From Astrothelium macrocarpum (Eukaryota > Ascomycota > Dothideomycetes > Trypetheliales > Trypetheliaceae): a stretch of 64,000 nt of DNA. Under the pieces are notes generated by a model. That model searched no databases, was not told the origin of the DNA, and saw only the letters and a program-made list of their open reading frames with translations. Shown here one piece after another: positions 31,624 to 43,515 of this stretch. Made by a program: the position numbers and the translations under genes. Where the stretch lies: the NCBI GenBank assembly GCA_021030915.1, contig JAGEMR010000031.1, positions 222,681 to 286,680 on the forward strand, in the 5' to 3' direction. Position 1 is the stretch's first letter. Each line of letters opens with the position of its first letter.

Positions 31624-33592
31624 AGTATGAGGTAACGTGATCCGGCAATATTATAATGTACCAACTACACGTTTTGGAGGAACTGGCTCGACGTGGAAAC
31701 CAAGACAAACCTTCGCGCGGCTCACGCCTGGTAGTTATACAGAGAAGAGGCATTAAGCTATGAGCCCAGACCTCGCAATACCCACCCCGGCGGGGACATG
31801 CCTCCTATCTGCCGCGCTACCTGGCATGCAGAGGCCACATGGATCTGAGCAATGCTGCGCGTGAATAGGCGGTAGAGCAGCCCCTTCCGCGCCGCACAGC
31901 TTCCATAGTCATCCGTTTCCTGACGCCAAGCATGGTATTGCAGGGTAGCGACAGGACTGATTGGTGCGCAGGGCGGAATCGCCGCGTATGGGAGGAGGGT
32001 TAGATGAGGGTCGAGAATTTTGCCCACTATACTAAAGTAGTCAACCTCGGTAATTTCCTTGGGCTTAGTCCTTCCCGACCAAACCGCTGCGGGGCAGGCA
32101 GAATCTGGGGAAATGGTCAGTTGAGGCTTTTTTTAGTCGAATTGAGGGCATCCATTTCGTATTTCTGACTGTCTGGAATCCATGACAGGTGCACCGTCAA
32201 GTGGTGCTGAGCTCGGCGACTAACTACCTTTTGGCGCAGCGCTATTTTCTTGCAGATCCAATGCCGCTTCGCAGATCTATATGTCGCTTCAAATGAAAGA
32301 GACAAGACACCAGCCACGCGAACTGGTACTTCACCTACATCTCGTGAGGCTTCATTTAGAGTCAATGGATCAATTGTTGCTGGTATCCATTACCTGAGAA
32401 GAACGCGCAGCCATGAAGTTGTGCTATTCACAAGCATCTCTGCCCCGGCTTTGAATGGAAAATGCCGACACCATGTATCAAAGCACCCTTTTGGAAAGAG
32501 ATAGAGATGCTGACTTGTGGTTGGCAGGACGGACGGGAGGGTAAAAGAGCACGCACGGCCAAGCTTACGATGGCCCGTGCCTTATGCACTTGGGCCCCGG
32601 TATGCAGGAGCTACACATTGCATAGCACTCGTCGACGATAATCACTCCTAAATTTCCTTCTTCTTTCTCTAGGAATGAGAACAACTGTCTCACGCCTCGG
32701 CGCCGTCGTTGCACACACTTGTCAGCTCGAGGCGTTGCTCAGACTTCGGGCTAAAAATTGATGTTGGCTGTTCGCTTTCAAACCTCGGTTCTCTGGAAAA
32801 GAGTGCTTATTGCCCGAGATTGTAGATTCCTCGTTCAGCTGCCCACATAAATTGCCCTGTAGATCACAGTGAGTAAGCGAAGCAACCCGACGATCACAAG
32901 AGCATTTCTTTTGCATTTTTAAGCCCAGAAGACTATCCAGATAGGAATGATTCAGATGATTAAACCGTCCGAAGACCATGCCTGATACCTTCAGACAGTT
33001 CATATCAAGTTTTTTTTGTATGATTGTAACGATTAGCGGTCAGGTTGTCAATCGAAAGGCAGCACTTTTGATGTTGAAGCCTGGGCCTCTTGCCTTTCAA
33101 GTAAAGCGCCTAGAGCGAAAGGTGGTTCATGAGAGAGAACTACAGATTTGCAATTGCAGTATCGACTATCATTGTCCAAGTATCCGCCATACCTAAGCTT
33201 CAGCGTTGCATCCATAGTTAATATCTTCCATGTCTTGTAGCCGACTCCTACCACCCAGTACGCACCTGCTATTGATAGATCGTACGCTTGACATGAGTAA
33301 CCATCGTCCACTGCTACTTCAGAAGAATTTAGAATCGTCTCAACTTTTCTCCCTGTGGCTATCGTGGTGGCTCAGCTTTCCGAGCGAAAACAGCCAATGG
33401 CAAGATTGGGGCTCAACTTAGTCCCTAAATTTCCGCTTGGACTTCCCAAAAACGTTCTCCATTTTCGTGATCAGCCTGTATAACGAGGCCCACAGACGGA
33501 TAATCTGACACTGTGTTCTTTGCTTTTGCCTGACTTAGAGATCGAGGCCTCGTATCTATAAGAATCATGAAGTGAACAGACTACTCAATCTG
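31624..33592. other. Large intergenic region, no supported gene
   Basis: Almost 2 kb between the transporter start and the 3' end of the biotin carboxylase gene. Frames are under 95 codons on both strands and none has a recognisable domain. There is no terminal repeat or transposase fragment that I can see. Confidence 0.6.
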
Positions 33593-35662
33593 TCATAGCT
33601 TCCCACGTAGATCCGGTCCTTTATTCTTCGATGGCAAATCCTCAACTTCTGCAAGAAGGACGCCCTCGGCAATATCTTCCTCGGCTTCATCTTCAAGCTC
33701 GAGAGCCCAGATGACACGGCCAGCTCTGGGGCTTCTTATTTCGAGCTCCATTTTCATCTGCTTGACGAATGCGATTACTTGATTTCTCTCTACTTCATCT
33801 CCTGTTTGGATTAGTACCTCAATCAGTTTCCCGCTGATTGGAGACACAACGTGACAGCTGTTATTAGGGTCGCCTCTGCAGTGTGTCGACGAAATGTGAG
33901 CAGCCGAGATCTGGGTACTCTTGGCTTCAATCTGATAACGAGTCGTAGCTGCGCCTTCAACACCAGAGACAGTGTATGCGATCTCTGCAGCAATCGAGGC
34001 AGGAAATTCATTCCTCAATACTTTTTCGAGCAATAGATGGTGCGACATGTTTTGATCCGACACGCTCCGGTGAATTGGTGATAAAGCAATCGTCCATGCC
34101 TCTCCCTTGCGAAAGAGGACATTAGAGGATGGAGCCATGGACGGAAATGTGTTTGAAAGGGAGGGTGCCACACCCAGAACCGGCTTCCGACTATTCCGTG
34201 AGTGCTCACCATCTTCAAAGAGTCTATCAAAATTCGACTCCAGCCACTGATTATCAAAGTCATGCGCAAGGAAAGCCTTACTCTCAATGATACCTTGCAA
34301 TAACTCGACGTTGGTTTTTATCCCACCCAATGTGGTATCCTGCAATGCGCGATAAGATTTTCTGATAACTGCATCCCAACTTGTATCAGTGACGATAATT
34401 TTAGCCAATAAGTTATCAAATTCAGACCCCACAGTTACGTCGAGACTTTCTGAACAGTGCGTGTCAACACGTATACCATTTCCACTCGGAAGGCGTAAAT
34501 TTTTGATTTTGCCTGTGCTGAGCGCAAAATTACTCCGGGGGTCTTCTGCGCAAAGTCGCATCTGAACAGATCTCAGATTTGGTGCAACCCTCGGATCCGC
34601 TTGGAGATTCAGACCAATGTCTTTTAGTTGAAGGCCTTGGAAAAGAAGTAGCTGTGCTCTGACAAGATCAACGGATGTGATCTGCTCTGTGATTGTATGT
34701 TCAACTTGAATCCGAGGATTTATTTCGAGGAAGAAATATTCTGACGTTTTTTCATTCACAAGGAACTCGAATGTACCCAAAGATGAGTACCGAATAGTAG
34801 CAGCCATCCTTAGCGCAGCTTCAATGACCTTCGACACCAGCGTGCGGTCATGAACCAACGCTGGAGCGCATTCGACAATCTTCTGATAGCGTCTTTGCAC
34901 GCTACAATCTCTCTCCCATAGATGTGTCACCTTTCCAGTACCATCACCGATGATCTGAACTTCGACATGATGAAATCCATTGGCTGCCGCTTTTTCTGCG
35001 AAGACCTTACCAGAGGGTGACTCGCCTACCGTGCGCTCAAATGCTTGTTGTAAGTCAGCATCGCTTCTTACAAGCCGGATGCCCCTTCCTCCGCCTCCAT
35101 CCACGGCTTTGATCATGATAGGGAGGCCTATCTCCGCTGCGAACAGTCGAATGTCGTCTATATTGTTTGTTGGGGTTTGTGTGGCAGGAAGAACTGGTAC
35201 ACCAGATGCCATTGCCAGCTGCTTGGCCTGTATCTTATCGCCAGTCTTCTCTAATATCTCCCATCCAGGTCCCACTACTCTGGCCGCGGCATTTTCCCAG
35301 ATTTGACGAACAAATTCTGGGCTCTCACTGAGGAAACCATATCCAGGATGCATACTATCGATCGAATATTCTTTCACTATGTTCACAAGCAATTCGATGT
35401 CCGTATAAGATGAGGGAGTCGGAAGTCGAATGACATGGTCTGGATTGCCCAGATGTACATGGTTTTCATCCTGGTCGGTGTAAATTGCGTAAGTCTCGAC
35501 CGAGTTTGGGAGTTCGCGAGCAGCATGCAAAATGCGAATTGCTATCTCGCCTCTGTACAGAATTGTAAATACTCTGTTTTACACAGAAAGACCTGTTTGC
35601 AAGGGAACCAACCTGTTGGCAATGAGAAGTCGCTTGATCGGCCTTGGTAGATGGCAAGCCAT
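33593..35662 (-). CDS. Acyl-CoA carboxylase alpha subunit (biotin carboxylase + biotin carrier)
   Basis: Exons 35662-35613 and 35552-33593 give 669 residues. The N-terminus, rebuilt across the intron, is MACHLPRPIKRLLIANRGEI, the canonical start of biotin carboxylase. The ATP-grasp part follows with GGGGRGIRLV, EVQIIGDGTGKVTHLWERDC and EINPRIQVEHTITEQIT. The C-terminal biotinyl domain carries FVKQMKMELEI with the biotin lysine at K617. The core starts at about residue 10, so there is no room for a mitochondrial presequence; fungal methylcrotonyl-CoA carboxylase alpha normally has one. It fixes bicarbonate onto biotin for the beta subunit encoded head-to-head across a 301-base gap. Substrate choice rests with that partner. 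Confidence 0.87.
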
Positions 35663-35963
35663 ATCGTGTCGCTTGGGGATGCTCTATCCAGGAGTTTTCG
35701 ATTTAACATTGTCGGGAATATATAAGTCTCATGCCGGCAAGCGGCATCACGGATGTTCTCACATTTCGACCAATGCGTAGAGAAGAGATGTTACACAAGC
35801 GCGGGGAAAACAACCTCGGTCTCCAAGGTAGGCAGTCTTCGATAGAGAACTCTTCAAGCTTATCAGTGACTATGGTCTCTGCACGTCCAATCCATGCTGT
35901 TGGGCTTCACATGTGTATCCATTGTAGTGACAAGTGCTATGAGAAGCACTACCGTTGGGGAAG
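35663..35963. promoter_or_regulatory. Shared divergent promoter of acyl-CoA carboxylase subunits
   Basis: The start codons of the two subunit genes lie 301 bases apart and point away from each other. Co-expression from one regulatory region is the simple reading. I see no certain TATA element, and no site could be assigned to a named regulator. Confidence 0.65.
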
Positions 35964-37823
35964 ATGACGGGAGGTGATGACGCTTCCTCCAAAGCTAGCA
36001 GCCGGCTGAGCCAACTTTCATCTCATCTTTCCTCAAGCTCTCCTAGCATACTTAATGACAATTCAAGACCACCAAAGAGCAATCAGCGCAGGTCGAATCA
36101 GCAGCGCAATGCTTTACCTGCTAACTACTCTGATGTCTTGGCAGCGCTCTCGAAATTAAAATCAATCGCCGCAGCCCCTGATACGTCCAATCGCGGATTC
36201 ATTGCGCAGAAAAAAGCTGGAAAGCTTTGGGTGCGTGAACGGCTCAAGCTTCTCCTTGATGAGTCGTCCTTTCATGAATTGGGCTCCGTGACTGGTAATG
36301 CAGATTTCACGCAAACAGGCCCGCGGACTGAAGAGGTCAAGAGCTTTGTACCCAGCAATAATATCCAGGGCCTAGGCACCGTTACCGTGGTAAATGGAAG
36401 CAATGTCGGAACGAAGAGAAGGGTCATTGTTACTGCTGATGACTTCAGCATCAGAGCAGGGCACCTTGATGGTTCAACAGTGGAAAAGACAATCTTGGCT
36501 GAGAAGATGGCCCTGGCTATGCGCGTCCCAGTAGTGAAGCTTGTTGATGGCAGCTCGGGAGGTGGTTCTGTTACAATTATCAAAAAGGAGGGATACAGTT
36601 ATGTCCCAACCGTACGCGCCTTCCACTACGTCGTTCCCCAATTGAACCAAGGGATCCCTAATTTAGGCGCCGTCCTCGGCCCTGCAGTCGGCTTGGGTGC
36701 TGCGAGAGTTACCGTCTGTCATTTCAGTGTCATGGCGGCAGACATTGGAAGTTTGTTCAACGCGGGACCAAAGGTGGTAGAAGGGGCGACATTTGAAGAA
36801 GGGTTAGACGTGAGAGACTTGGGGGGACCAGGAATGCACTGTACAAATGGGACAATTGACAATTTGGCGCGCGACGAGGAGGCATGCATGCAGCAGATCA
36901 AGACGGTGTTGAGCTTTCTCCCGGATCACGGGGGTCTTCCGCCGCCATGTGTGGAGTGCAAAGACAGCGTAGAAAGAGAAGACGTGCAGTTGAGAAGCAT
37001 TGTTCCAAGGCGACAGAATCGGATGTACAATCCTAGAACGATCATCCAGAGCGTCGTTGATCAGGGGTCCTGGTTCGAAATAGGTGCACTTTGGGGAACA
37101 ACGGCGATAGGAGGCTTGGCAAGGCTGGGTGGAAGGCCCGTTGGCATTATCTCACTCAACTGTGAAGTCAATGGGGGAGCAATCGATGCAGCTGGAAGTC
37201 AGAAGTTGACAAGATTGCTGAAATTTTGTGACGTCTTCAACCTTCCTATCGTCCAATTTCTCGATATCCGTAAGTCACCATGCCATTCCTCTATACTTGG
37301 CCACGCCCTGGAAATACATGACTGACAACACTTAACAGCTGGCTATGCAATTGGCACTATCGCTGAACGCTCAGCTACTATGCGCTGGGGCGTTGAACTT
37401 GCCAAAACGTATTACGCGACTACTGTACCAATTTTCGCTGTCATAACAAGGCGTATCTACGGGGTTGCAGGCGGTGTCATGGTTGACTGCCGCGACCCAA
37501 TGCCGCGCGTGGCTTGGCCGTCTGGGAATTGGGGCTCTCTCCCCTTGGATGGTGGCATAGAAGTCGGACACAGGCACGAGTTGAGAGAAGCTGAGAAAAC
37601 GGAAGCAGACGGCGCCAAGAAGCGGTACAAAGAGCTAGAAGACGAGTATTTGAGATTGATGAATCCAGTAAGGACAGCTGTCAAGTTTGGAGTGGAGGAG
37701 ATCATTGATCCAAAAGACACGCGAAAGCTCGTATGTCAGTGGGTAAGTCACGTGTATGAGACGTTAATGGCGATTCGATTGGCGGAAAGGGCAGCTGGAA
37801 GGATACAACCGTCGTTCACCTGA
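35964..37823 (+). CDS. Acyl-CoA carboxylase beta subunit (carboxyltransferase), unusual clade
   Basis: Exons 35964-37269 and 37339-37823 give 596 residues. A Ser/Asn-rich leader of about 60 residues precedes the crotonase-fold carboxyltransferase domain: NRGFIAQKKAGKLWVRERLK, ADDFSIRAGHLDGSTVEKT, KLVDGSSGGGSVTI, and, in the second half, FLDIPGYAIGTIAERSATMR and YGVAGGVMVDCRDP. The loop after AWPSGN reads WGSLPLDGGIEV. As I recall the family, propionyl- and methylcrotonyl-type enzymes differ here (for example AWPTAEIAVMGAKG), and the WGSLP form occurs in bacterial acyl-CoA carboxylases of uncertain substrate. The protein transfers carboxyl from biotin of the alpha subunit to an acyl-CoA. The true ATG is at 35964; the frame is open a little upstream, but without an ATG. 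Confidence 0.85.
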
Positions 37824-39506
37824 CAATTGCATGACTCCCCAAAGTCGGATAGTCTAGATACGCGCAGTCTATGTCACGATTCTTCACATGCTTGGAAAAA
37901 CACGATTGAAGAGAACGGATTTCAAATAAACCAAAGTTCGAAACATCGTCTAACGATCAACGGCGATGTAACGCAGATGCCTGTCTTTGGGCGAGATATT
38001 ACGTGGGTTTGGGCTTGTGACTACATCTGGACGCAGATTAGAAGGCTGATTAGAGGCTAGTAATATAAGCAAGGGCGGTATGCTTCTTGTGGAAATATTC
38101 GGAGTTTGGATCCCGGAAGAACAAGATTCAGGCTATGGAAATGCTAAATGTCCGTTGGCTAAAGCCCAAACATCCCTCCAAATCAATTCATTACATGCTG
38201 CGTGTCTCTATACAAGGCCAATCTAAACGCGCTCTATATCTGGGCTTAGCCTACCCAATTAATTAAGCTAGCTTCTAATGAGACAGACAATCATTTTGTA
38301 AAATACCTATCTTACCTTTCCACGTTTGGTGATGTTAGTCAGCGATACGCTGGATTGGATGAGGAGGACCTTCCAACGTTCTCCACCAGGTTTCACGTCT
38401 CACTCCCGAGCAAAGGCTCCTGGGCACCTGTGGCTACTCGCCATGCATTCCCCTCGCGCAGCTTGCATGAATCTCGCAAACACCAGTTATTCCTATGAGG
38501 TTGGTGTTTCGGCCAACGCGGATGGGAGGGGTGGATGGCGTACGCCAATTGTGCGTCTCCCAAACGCTACGACGGCCCGGCCAGCTCAGTTCATCGAGAT
38601 GGTAATCTGGAACAAGCAAGGCGGCGCCTATGGTCTTGGACCTTGATACGACGGGATAGAGACAACCGCCTCTGACGTTTCGTCGTTTGATTAGATGGAG
38701 CACCCATGGCAATCATCTTCTCACGGACCCCTTCCCTTCGGTTTCATGCCTCCCCCAATGACAGACTCCACGCACCATCAACCCATGGCAAGAGCTCTAT
38801 CTGCCTGTTGCATAGCGCACAAATCCCTTGCGCTTGCTCTTTTTTGGGAGGGCGTCGATTCATTTTGATAGGATTTTTGCCAAAACCCTGTCGCCCAATG
38901 GGCCAGGGGGGCTAATCAAGGTATGCGACATTTGTGCGGTAGTGAGTGGCCTTAGAGCCGCCACAATGTAGGCAATCGTGATGTTGCTGCATCGCGTGTT
39001 GAATGTGGGTCACATCTCACCCAGAATAACACTCTAGATTTTTCTTGCAGCCGAGATGGCAGAATCTTCTTGACCTTTCTCTTTGTGTCGCATAATCTGG
39101 TCATCAAAATTCTTGTCATCTATCATCCTCAGATCGCGCCATTATTTAGTTGACGTATTACACTCTAACGTCATCTCCTCCCTTGCCCAATTTCAATATA
39201 TCTGCTGCCCAGCATTTGGAATCCGCGGTCCCCGGTATTGACCGAGGTTCCCTTGAAGCTCACGTTCTCACCGTCTTTTCACGATCCATATCTAGTCCGT
39301 CAAGCCGTTTAGGGAACTTCTATACCTGACTCGTCACGAAGCTCTCTGCCTTTGTGGTGACGCACTTACATCTGTCACTGCATTTTCTATCGAGGCCATC
39401 CAATTTAACAATCATAGCCAAGCCCCTAAAGAACCAAGGCTATAATTACGAGATTGGAATGCTGAGCTACTAAATTTTCTTCGCTTGACAGAAAACGCCT
39501 ACCACA
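37824..39506. other. Intergenic, no supported gene
   Basis: It holds the 3' flank of the carboxyltransferase gene and the promoter of the copper ATPase. A frame at 38326-38646 (106 codons) has no recognisable similarity. Self-complementary AATTAATT and AGCTAGCT sit side by side near 38258-38273. Confidence 0.55.
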
Positions 39507-42500
39507 ATGGACAAGGTCGCTATACCCAGTTCCAGTGATTTTCGTGCGGATTGGGATCGAGCTCTCGAGCAGATCCTGCCTCGATGGGACAAGACATGGA
39601 GAGCTGCAGAGGAGACACGAAGACAACGGAAACGCGCTGCAATGCAAAGTTGGCTCAGTTGTGACGGTTGCCTCGACAGCAAACGTGGAAGCGTAACCAC
39701 ACCTTTCAAGAACCCCGGCTTCTCCTTCTCTCAGCACGAGCTTGATCCGATCGACAGCGATGTATCGGAGAAGCCTCCACTTACCGAAACAATATCTACC
39801 GGAACTTTTAAGGCTGAAATTTCCATCACGGGCATGACTTGCAGCGCCTGCACTGGAGCAATTACCGAAGCTGTCAATGCTCTGGGTTTTGTTCGATCGA
39901 TCAACGTTTCGTTGCTGACGAACAGCGCAACTGTTGAATTTGAAGACAAACCCAACGCAAAGACCATCGTTGATACTATCGAAGACACCGGTTTCGACGC
40001 TGTTCTCGAAAATATTCAGGACCTCAACCCGAAGGCGAAAGCCAAAAGAGAGTCACGACTGATGCAGGCAGACGTCTGGAGAGCCACGTATGCCATAGGC
40101 GGCATGACTTGCAGTGCTTGTTCTTCCGCAATTACCGGAGCCGTCGAAAACCTCTCGTTTGTCAAGACTGTGGATATCAATCTCATCCAAAATAGCGGCA
40201 CCATTGTCTTCACGGGCAGACATCACTTGGACGAAATTACAGAAGCGATCGAAGACTGTGGATTCGATGCGACTCTTGATGCTGTTACAAACTTCGATCA
40301 AGTAGAAGAGGAGGATGTCGAGAGAACAATACAAATCAAAGTCGCGGGGATGCACTGCGGTTCTTGCCCAGGGCGTGTATTGGCAGCATTAGAAGCTATC
40401 GAGGGAGGAACTCTGCAACTGGAACAACCATTGACTTTGGAGGTCCCCATTCTAAAAGTCAAATACATTCCCCAACCGCCGAATTACACCATAAGACATA
40501 TTGTTTCGACTATCACAGACGTCGATCCCAAATTTGACGTCTCGATATACCACCCACCAACCATAGAGCAAAGATCAAAAGTCACGGCGGCCAAACACAG
40601 ACGTGCGATTCTCATGAGACTTGTGTTTTCCTTCATCATCGCTATCCCAACTTTTGCGATTGGCGTGGTGATTATGAGCCTCCTGAACACAAATAATCCC
40701 ACCAGGATGTTCATGATGCAACCTTGGGCAGCTCGTGTCAGTCGGACTGAATGGTCTCTGTTCATTCTTTCGACTCCTGTCTATTTCTTCGCCGCAGATA
40801 CATACCATAAAAAGGCAATCAAAGAAGTCCGGGCACTATGGCGACCGGGAAGCCGGACGCCAATCCTGCGGCGCTTCTACAGGTTCGGAAGCATGAACAC
40901 ATTGATCTCGCTTGGAACAACTGTCGCCTACTTCTCGAGTATAGCGAATTTGGCTATCACGGCAAAATCTGGTGCAGCTTCATCGGGTGACTCATACTAC
41001 TTTGATTCTGTTGTGTTCCTCACGATGTTCCTCTTGATTGGTCGATTCCTAGAAGCATACACCAAAGCAAAAACCGGCGATGCTGTGGAATCGCTTGGCA
41101 AGCTAAGACCCAACGAAGCGATTCTCGTGGACACCATCAATATGCAAGACAAGACAATTTCTGTAGACCTGCTTGAAGTCGGAGATGTTGTACGGGTCCC
41201 CAACGGAACTTCTCCACCTTTTGATGGTATAGTTCTCCAAGGACAGGCGAGCTTTGACGAAGCCAGTTTGACTGGTGAATCTCGACCAGTGATGAAGGTT
41301 GTCGGAGATACGGTCTATTCGGGAACTGTAAACAAAAGTGGACCGATATCGGTGGGCATCTCGAGTATCGCGGGCACATCAATGCTTGATCAGATCATTC
41401 AAGTCGTGCGTGAAGGCCAGGCTCGCCGTGCCCCTGTCGAACGCGCAGCAGACCTCATTACTGGCCATTTCGCTCCATTCGTCGTCCTCGTTGGTATCAT
41501 CACTTGGATCACGTGGATGAGCCTCGGACTTTCTGGTGTTTTACCGGCCGACTACAAAGATTCCTCTGCCGGTGGCTGGCCATTTTGGGCGCTTCGCTTT
41601 GCTATTGCAGTATTCGTTATCGCTTGTCCTTGTGGTATCGGTCTTGCAGCACCCACTGCGCTTTTCGTTGGTGGTGGACTCGCGGCGAAGAACGGGATCC
41701 TGGTCAAAGGCGGCGGTGAAGCTTTCCAAGAGGCTAGCTCCCTTGACTGCGTAGTATTTGATAAGACCGGAACCCTTACCCAAGGCGACGATCCAAAAGT
41801 TACAGATTATCAAAATGTCTCTGGCAATGATGAACAGGTCATTCTTGCCATGACCAAGCTCATTGAGGGGAACAGTTCTCACCCTGTTGCGAATGCAATT
41901 GTCAACTACTGCACCTTGCAGAAAACACCATCACGCGCGGCTGACAGCGTTCGAATAATTGAGGTCGACGAAATTGCAGGTAAAGGTATGCGTGGGAACT
42001 TTAAAGCCGATGCGGTGTCCTCGCAACCCGTCTCCGTTATCATTGGCAATGAAAAGCTTATGGCTGACAATAACGTCAACATACCCGGACCTGAGCTGAG
42101 GTTGATCGAAACATGGAAAACACAGGGCAAGTCAATTGCTCTCATGGCTATCAATACATCTGCTCTCTCATCGGAAAAGCAGTCCATAATGGGAGTGTAT
42201 ACGCTTTCTGCAGTCTTTGCCATCGCCGATCCCCTCCGTCCCGAAGCTCCTTCTATGATATCTGCTCTTCACTCGCGTAACATCGCAGTCTGGATGCTGT
42301 CTGGCGATAACCCCACCACTGCTCGGGCCGTCGGCGCTCAAGTCGGTATTCCGTCGGACAAGGTCATCGCTGGCGTACTCCCTGAGCAGAAAGCAGAGAA
42401 GATCCAATGGCTGCAGGATCATCTTTCCAAACCTGTTCGTCCCAACATTTTCAAGCGCTTCTTCCGAGCGATATTCAAACGAAAGTCGCGAAGCTTCTCA

Positions 42501-42947
42501 CAGTTGGCTAGAAGAAAAGCGACGGTAGCCATGGTTGGTGATGGCATCAATGATGCTCCTGCTCTCACAACAGCCGACATCGGCATTGCTATCGGCTCTG
42601 GTAGTGACGTGGCCATGTCCTCAGCAGCTTTTGTTCTGATCAATTCTCATCTATTTTCCCTGCTTACTCTCATTGATCTTTCACGGCTTGTCTTTCGGCG
42701 CGTCTGGTTCAACTTTGGCTGGGCGCTTGTTTACAATTGTATTGCGATGCCTGTTGCGGCTGGGGTCTTGTTTCCCTTGAAAACTGCTGGTGGTACCCAT
42801 GTAAGGCTTGATCCTGTTTGGGCGAGTCTGGCAATGGCACTGAGCAGTGTGAGCGTGATATGTAGTAGCCTGGCATTACGGAGTGGGATTCCGGGGGTGG
42901 GCTTTCGTGGTGGAAAGGAGCAACCCCGAACAAAGGGGGATGCTTAG
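39507..42947 (+). CDS. Copper-transporting P1B-type ATPase with three HMA domains
   Basis: Single-exon, 1146 residues. Three heavy-metal-associated domains precede the membrane part: GMTCSAC at residue 109, GMTCSAC at 199 and GMHCGSC at 281. Upstream of them the N-terminal segment has one more pair of cysteines (SCDGC). The transport site is CPC (C707, C709) in VIACPCGIGLAAPTA. The actuator TGESRPV, phosphorylation site DKTGTLTQG (D752), SSHPVA in the nucleotide domain, and GDGINDAPAL in the hinge are all intact. It exports or sequesters Cu(I), either in the secretory pathway like CCC2 or at the plasma membrane like CrpA/Crp1-type detoxification pumps. The third HMA and the N-terminal extension fit the CrpA/Crp1 kind better, but this is an inference. 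The start at 39507 is preceded by a favourable ACA. Confidence 0.93.
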   Translation: MDKVAIPSSSDFRADWDRALEQILPRWDKTWRAAEETRRQRKRAAMQSWLSCDGCLDSKRGSVTTPFKNPGFSFSQHELDPIDSDVSEKPPLTETISTGTFKAEISITGMTCSACTGAITEAVNALGFVRSINVSLLTNSATVEFEDKPNAKTIVDTIEDTGFDAVLENIQDLNPKAKAKRESRLMQADVWRATYAIGGMTCSACSSAITGAVENLSFVKTVDINLIQNSGTIVFTGRHHLDEITEAIEDCGFDATLDAVTNFDQVEEEDVERTIQIKVAGMHCGSCPGRVLAALEAIEGGTLQLEQPLTLEVPILKVKYIPQPPNYTIRHIVSTITDVDPKFDVSIYHPPTIEQRSKVTAAKHRRAILMRLVFSFIIAIPTFAIGVVIMSLLNTNNPTRMFMMQPWAARVSRTEWSLFILSTPVYFFAADTYHKKAIKEVRALWRPGSRTPILRRFYRFGSMNTLISLGTTVAYFSSIANLAITAKSGAASSGDSYYFDSVVFLTMFLLIGRFLEAYTKAKTGDAVESLGKLRPNEAILVDTINMQDKTISVDLLEVGDVVRVPNGTSPPFDGIVLQGQASFDEASLTGESRPVMKVVGDTVYSGTVNKSGPISVGISSIAGTSMLDQIIQVVREGQARRAPVERAADLITGHFAPFVVLVGIITWITWMSLGLSGVLPADYKDSSAGGWPFWALRFAIAVFVIACPCGIGLAAPTALFVGGGLAAKNGILVKGGGEAFQEASSLDCVVFDKTGTLTQGDDPKVTDYQNVSGNDEQVILAMTKLIEGNSSHPVANAIVNYCTLQKTPSRAADSVRIIEVDEIAGKGMRGNFKADAVSSQPVSVIIGNEKLMADNNVNIPGPELRLIETWKTQGKSIALMAINTSALSSEKQSIMGVYTLSAVFAIADPLRPEAPSMISALHSRNIAVWMLSGDNPTTARAVGAQVGIPSDKVIAGVLPEQKAEKIQWLQDHLSKPVRPNIFKRFFRAIFKRKSRSFSQLARRKATVAMVGDGINDAPALTTADIGIAIGSGSDVAMSSAAFVLINSHLFSLLTLIDLSRLVFRRVWFNFGWALVYNCIAMPVAAGVLFPLKTAGGTHVRLDPVWASLAMALSSVSVICSSLALRSGIPGVGFRGGKEQPRTKGDA

Positions 42948-43515
42948 ATGAGGGTCTTCAAGGACACAAATACCATTCAATGTGTATATTTAGCTTCAAC
43001 TGACAAAGTGCATTTCAAACAATGATTACAATGATTTTGTGCATCGAGGGTTTCCCCCATCGTAATTTGAGCAACACCCAATCGAGATTCTCTGTTGGAA
43101 AAAATTTCCAAAAGTAGCCCACTTATTTCTGCTGAGGATCACCCTGATACGTAAACGATGAAATCGATTGTTTTTCGCAGTTCACGCGATCTGTCGTGTC
43201 CGGTGGCGACATTACTCTCATCGTGGTTCAAGTGTTGACAACTATCAAGCGAATCGTCGGATGCTCTATTCTCATTACCGTACCTTTTTGTTGAAGGACT
43301 CCATAGCGTATGTATAGCTAACCATGTCCTTGGTTTAGAAAGATGTTCGTGAGTCTTGTATAATTTAGGATGTAGAATTATGTACAAAGCTGATTCTAGA
43401 TGCTCTGCGAATTTCATTGAGGGCCGGGCAACTAAAGCGGCAAATTAGGTATGTGTAATTCCTAAGCCTCTCGACTGTGCTGTATGCCATCAATCTTTTT
43501 AAGAATGTATCAATT
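42948..43515. other. Convergent 3' region, no supported gene
   Basis: The copper ATPase and the acyl-CoA synthetase end toward each other here. Only antisense-type short frames are seen. It probably holds both terminators. Confidence 0.55.

Noticed and set aside
31624..33592. Possible hidden gene or transposon in the 2 kb gap
   Set aside because: No frame over 95 codons, no terminal repeats and no transposase motif could be seen.
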